From contig NZ_JACRMG010000009.1 in the NCBI RefSeq assembly GCF_016219575.1, forward strand, positions 744,001 through 808,000: DNA of 64,000 nt, written 5' to 3'. Positions within the stretch are counted from its first letter, which is position 1; every line of letters starts with the position of its first letter. The position numbers and the translations under genes were made by a program. Positions 61,601 through 64,000 of the stretch are shown here, one piece after another. The notes under the pieces were generated by a model. The model saw nothing but the letters and a program-made list of their open reading frames with translations. It had not been told where the DNA came from and did not search any database. The stretch is from Bradyrhizobium sp. GTDB lineage: Bacteria; Pseudomonadota; Alphaproteobacteria; Rhizobiales; Xanthobacteraceae.

Positions 61601-61813
61601 CTCGCGGTCGAAAGCGGCACCGGCGCGGAGCTGCGCTTTCCGCTCGGCATCTCCATCATCGGCGGCCTGCTGCTCAGCCAGGTGCTCACGCTCTACACCA
61701 CGCCCGTCATCTACCTTGCGCTCGACCGGCTCAATCGCCGCATCGAGAAGGCGGTGCCCGATCCGGGGCCGCCGGGCCCGACCGCCGCCGGCGCCACCGA
61801 GGGGATGCAGTGA
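58685..61813 (+). CDS. RND efflux pump, MdtB-like
   Basis: This 1042-residue inner-membrane proton-driven pump begins SEPFIRRPIATSLLGVALLI. It has 12 membrane segments with the TM4 acidic pair GTGFVVDDAIVMIENI and the C-terminal GIVKKNAIMMIDFALEAER. It is close to MdtB/MdtC-type drug and bile-salt pumps. Its stop overlaps the next pump gene start (TGATG). Confidence 0.93.
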   Translation: MSVSEPFIRRPIATSLLGVALLIGGALGYWALPVSALPQVDFPTVQVTTQLPGASPDVVASLITAPLERQLGQIPSLSSMQSTSSFGVSQISLQFDLNRDIDGATQDVQAAINAAAGILPRTLPYPPTYAKVNPADAPVMTLALTSETISLRAMSDIADTILGQRLSQISGVGRVSILGGLKPAVRVQADLARLAAYGISMEDLRSAIAGANVSGPKGSLDGTQQSYTIAANDQIAAAEAYKPIIIAYRNGSPVTIGDVAVIVDGLENDRTGGWYQGTPAVIIDIQRQPGANVIEVVRLIRAEIPKVQRAIPAGVNLHIVSDRTVTIRASVRDVQFTLILSVVLVTLVVLLFLRSLRATIIAGVALPLSLVTSFGIMYFAGFSLDNLSLMALTIGTGFVVDDAIVMIENIVRHMEDGESVMEASLKGASEIGFTVISLTVSLIAVFIPLLFMSGLVGRMFREFALTLTIAVVTSAIVSLTLTPMMCSRMLKHLNEEIAVPGLATVSRGIDRMVAFYHRTLLWVLQRQRATLLVTFGTIIATLLMYVIAPKGFLPLQDTASITAVTEAGPDVSFTEMKARQGRAAEIIQADPDVVGVVSVIGAGSVNPTTNVGRLVMTLKPRGERHDGIAAVVARLKQRTASIPGMTIYFQPVQDVQISTQSSRSQYQYTLTGTDAGEVSVWANRLVAEMRRDGVFRDVSSEAQEGGLRASLDINRQRAGQLGVSLQAVNDTLNDAFAQRQISTIYGQANQYRVVLEALPMYQRDPSVLSKLYLPGVAGAQVPLSAVATLTRTTAPLAISHLAQFPAVTLSFNLAPGEALGDAVETVKAIEKSIGMPSSIVGVYAGDAAEFSKSLAGQPWLILAAIVTIYIVLGVLYESYIHPITILSTLPSAGVGAILALMLFGQDLSVIGLIGIILLMGIVKKNAIMMIDFALEAERHKGMSPTDAIVQACLLRFRPIMMTTLAALFGALPLAVESGTGAELRFPLGISIIGGLLLSQVLTLYTTPVIYLALDRLNRRIEKAVPDPGPPGPTAAGATEGMQ

Positions 61814-64000
61814 TGGCCTCGATCTCCGAGCCATTCATCCGAAGGCCCGTCGGCACCACGCTGCTGGCGATCGGATTGTTCCTGGTCGGGGTTGTCGCCT
61901 ACGGAAACCTTCCCGTAGCTTCCGTGCCCAATGTCGACTTTCCCGTGATCCGGGTCTTTGCGTCGCGCCCGGGCGCCGATCCGTCGGTGATGGCCTCGAC
62001 GGTGGCGGCACCGCTGGAGCGCAAGCTCGGCCAGATCGCGGGGCTCGATCAGATCACCTCGACCAGTTCACTCGGCCTGACCAGCATCATGCTGCAGTTC
62101 TCCATCGGCCGTAACATCGACCGTGCGGCGCGCGACGTGCAGGCCGCGATCAACGCCTCGCTTGCGGATTTGCCCAGCGACCTGCCGTCCTTGCCGCGCT
62201 TCCGCAAGGCGAACCCGTCCGCCGCGCCCGTGTTCGTGCTGGCGCTGACCTCGAAGACGATCTCGACCAGTGCGATGTACGACGTTGCCGACACCGTGAT
62301 CGCGCAGCGCATCTCGCAGGTGCCGGGGGTGGGGGAGGTCAACGTCTCCGGCGCCGACCAACCGGCGGTGCGGATCGCGCTCAACCCGGTGGCGCTTTCC
62401 AAGGCGGGGATTGCGACCGACGATGTGCGGCAGGCCATCGTCGCAGCCAATCCGCTCGGTCCTGCCGGCATCTTCAACGGAGATCGGCAGAGCGAGACCA
62501 TCTCGATCAACAAGCAGATGCGCACGGCCGCCGAGTTTCGCGACATCTTCATCAAGAGCTCGGCCGGCAATTTCGTGCGGCTGTCCGACGTCGCCGAGAT
62601 CGAGGACGGCGTGCGCAACAGCCGCTCGATCGCATGGTTCAACCGCCAGGCGGCGGTGCTGATCCAGATCACCAAGCAGGGCGACGCCAACGTGATCGAG
62701 ACGGTCGACCGCGTGCGCGCGCTGGTCCCGGAGCTGAAGCAGTGGATCCCGGCCGGGGTAGAGATATCGACCCTGGTCGACCGCACCGGGACGATCCGCG
62801 CCAGCGTGCTCGACATGCAGTTCACGCTGCTGGCGACCGTGTTCCTGGTGATGTTCGTCGTGTTTCTGTTCCTGCGCCGGACCACGCCGACCATCGCGGC
62901 CGGCGTCTCGGTGCCGCTGGCGCTCGCCGGAACCTGTGCCGGCATGTGGGTTGCCGGATTCTCCATCGACAATCTGTCGCTGATGGCGCTGGCGATCTCG
63001 GTCGGCTTCGTCGTCGACGATGCCATCGTCATGATCGAGAACATGTACCGTAACCTCGAGCAGGGCATGGCTCCCTATCCGGCGGCGCTGGAAGGCGCCA
63101 GGCAGATCGGCTTCACGGTGCTCTCCATCAGCCTCTCGCTGGTTGCCGCCTTCACGCCGCTGATATTCATGGACGGCATCGTGGGCAGGCTGCTCCGCGA
63201 ATTCTCGCTGACGCTGACCTTTGCGATTGCGGTCTCCACCGTGGTCTCGCTGACGATCACGCCGATGATCTGCGCCCACTACATCAAGGAAGCGACCTCC
63301 GCCCGGGCGACCTGGTTCGACCGGGTGGTGGAGGGCACGCTGTCCGCGATCGTGCGCTTCTACGAATGGACGCTGCGCATCGTGCTCGGCTTTCCATATC
63401 TCACCCTGCTGGTGTTCTTCGCCACCATTGCGCTGACGGTGGTGCTCTATATCAAGACCCCGAAGGGCTATTTCCCGACCGACGATTCCGGCTTTGTGAT
63501 CGGCGCAACCCGCGCGGCGCCCGACATCTCGTTCCAGGCGATGCTCAAGCTGCAGCAGCGGATGGCCGAGATCGTGATGGCGGATCCGGCAGTGGCCGGT
63601 GTCGGCTCGTCGCTCGGCAGCCCCGTCGGCCCCGGCGGCGGCACCTCCAACCGCGGCACGATGTACATCAGCCTGAAGCCGCCGGAGGAGCGCGGCGGCG
63701 CATCGACGGCACAGGTGATCGACCGCCTGCGCCGGGCGCTTTACCCGGTTCCGGGAATCCGCCTCTTCATGTTCGCCGCGCAGGACCTCCGGGCCGGCGG
63801 GCGGCAGAGCGATTCCGACTATCAATACACGCTCACCAGCACCGATCTCGACCTGCTGCAGAAATGGGCGCCGATCGTCGCCAAGCGGATGGAGACGGTC
63901 GAGGGGATCACCGATATTTCCGCCGACCGCGATCCCGGCGGGCTGCAATTGTCGCTGAAGATCGACCGGCAAAAGGCTTCCGCGCTCGGCGTGCGCGTGC
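61813..64000 (+). CDS. Second RND efflux pump, MdtC-like (partial)
   Basis: 729 residues are visible before the window end. The start SEPFIRRPVGTTLLAIGLFL and the TM4 pair SVGFVVDDAIVMIENMYRNL show a second RND pump. Adjacent paired pumps usually form mixed trimers, as MdtB and MdtC do. The frame is open at the edge; roughly the last 300 residues are missing. Confidence 0.92.
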   Translation, partial: MASISEPFIRRPVGTTLLAIGLFLVGVVAYGNLPVASVPNVDFPVIRVFASRPGADPSVMASTVAAPLERKLGQIAGLDQITSTSSLGLTSIMLQFSIGRNIDRAARDVQAAINASLADLPSDLPSLPRFRKANPSAAPVFVLALTSKTISTSAMYDVADTVIAQRISQVPGVGEVNVSGADQPAVRIALNPVALSKAGIATDDVRQAIVAANPLGPAGIFNGDRQSETISINKQMRTAAEFRDIFIKSSAGNFVRLSDVAEIEDGVRNSRSIAWFNRQAAVLIQITKQGDANVIETVDRVRALVPELKQWIPAGVEISTLVDRTGTIRASVLDMQFTLLATVFLVMFVVFLFLRRTTPTIAAGVSVPLALAGTCAGMWVAGFSIDNLSLMALAISVGFVVDDAIVMIENMYRNLEQGMAPYPAALEGARQIGFTVLSISLSLVAAFTPLIFMDGIVGRLLREFSLTLTFAIAVSTVVSLTITPMICAHYIKEATSARATWFDRVVEGTLSAIVRFYEWTLRIVLGFPYLTLLVFFATIALTVVLYIKTPKGYFPTDDSGFVIGATRAAPDISFQAMLKLQQRMAEIVMADPAVAGVGSSLGSPVGPGGGTSNRGTMYISLKPPEERGGASTAQVIDRLRRALYPVPGIRLFMFAAQDLRAGGRQSDSDYQYTLTSTDLDLLQKWAPIVAKRMETVEGITDISADRDPGGLQLSLKIDRQKASALGVRV

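Overview
The window looks like chromosomal DNA of an alphaproteobacterium of the Bradyrhizobium/Nitrobacteraceae type. The reasons are the high G+C, the start codons and gene neighbourhoods, families typical of that group (NDUFS4-like complex I subunit, MXKDX-repeat protein, DUF6481, DUF6894, aapJQMP, cpaBCDE) and its characteristic palindromic intergenic repeats. The genus is inferred from family knowledge, not measured. No phage, intact insertion sequence, CRISPR array or rRNA was seen.

Layout. 1-8.2 kb: a Liv-type ABC transporter (minus strand, with a LivM-LivG fusion cut by the window edge), an IclR regulator, and divergent genes for a thiamine-diphosphate enzyme, an unusual SDR protein and a cupin; this reads as one uncharacterised catabolic unit. 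8.2-12.4 kb: a small repeat-rich exported protein, a NodU/TobZ-type carbamoyltransferase, OpgC and the NDUFS4-like subunit. 12.4-18.4 kb: TetR and Lrp regulators divergent from a leucine/isovalerate degradation operon (acyl-CoA carboxylase beta and alpha, HMG-CoA lyase). 18.5-27.3 kb: an orphan TRAP-type binding protein, then many small proteins, two overlapping PilZ genes, a PfkB sugar kinase flanked by two related microproteins, a decayed DNA ligase, a cytochrome c and tRNA-Arg(UCU).

27.6-38.8 kb: an alpha-2-macroglobulin gene overlapping pbpC (periplasmic defence and wall repair), then a four-gene block (ArnT-like transferase, PAP2 phosphatase, GT2 transferase, lipid-A-biosynthesis N-terminal protein) that suggests lipid A or lipid-linked sugar modification. 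38.9-44.5 kb: a PilZ gene, tadD, and a convergent cpaBCDE operon for Tad/Flp pili. 44.8-52 kb: a cystathionine beta-lyase-like gene, the general amino-acid transporter aapJQMP, and cysteine synthase. 52-55.5 kb: a FAD oxidoreductase / DUF1365 / cyclopropane-fatty-acid-synthase-type operon. 55.9-64 kb: a tripartite RND efflux operon with two consecutive pump genes, the second cut by the window end.

The most unusual observation is a pair of unannotated 25- and 33-residue membrane microproteins flanking pfkB. They share their coding start and a leader in which an 8-bp stem encloses the ribosome-binding site and start codon. Other leads are an SDR without its YxxxK motif, a palindromic repeat read through in frame at the start of pbpC, repeated putative operators upstream of the carbamoyltransferase and the leucine operon, and a TetR-Lrp regulator pair.
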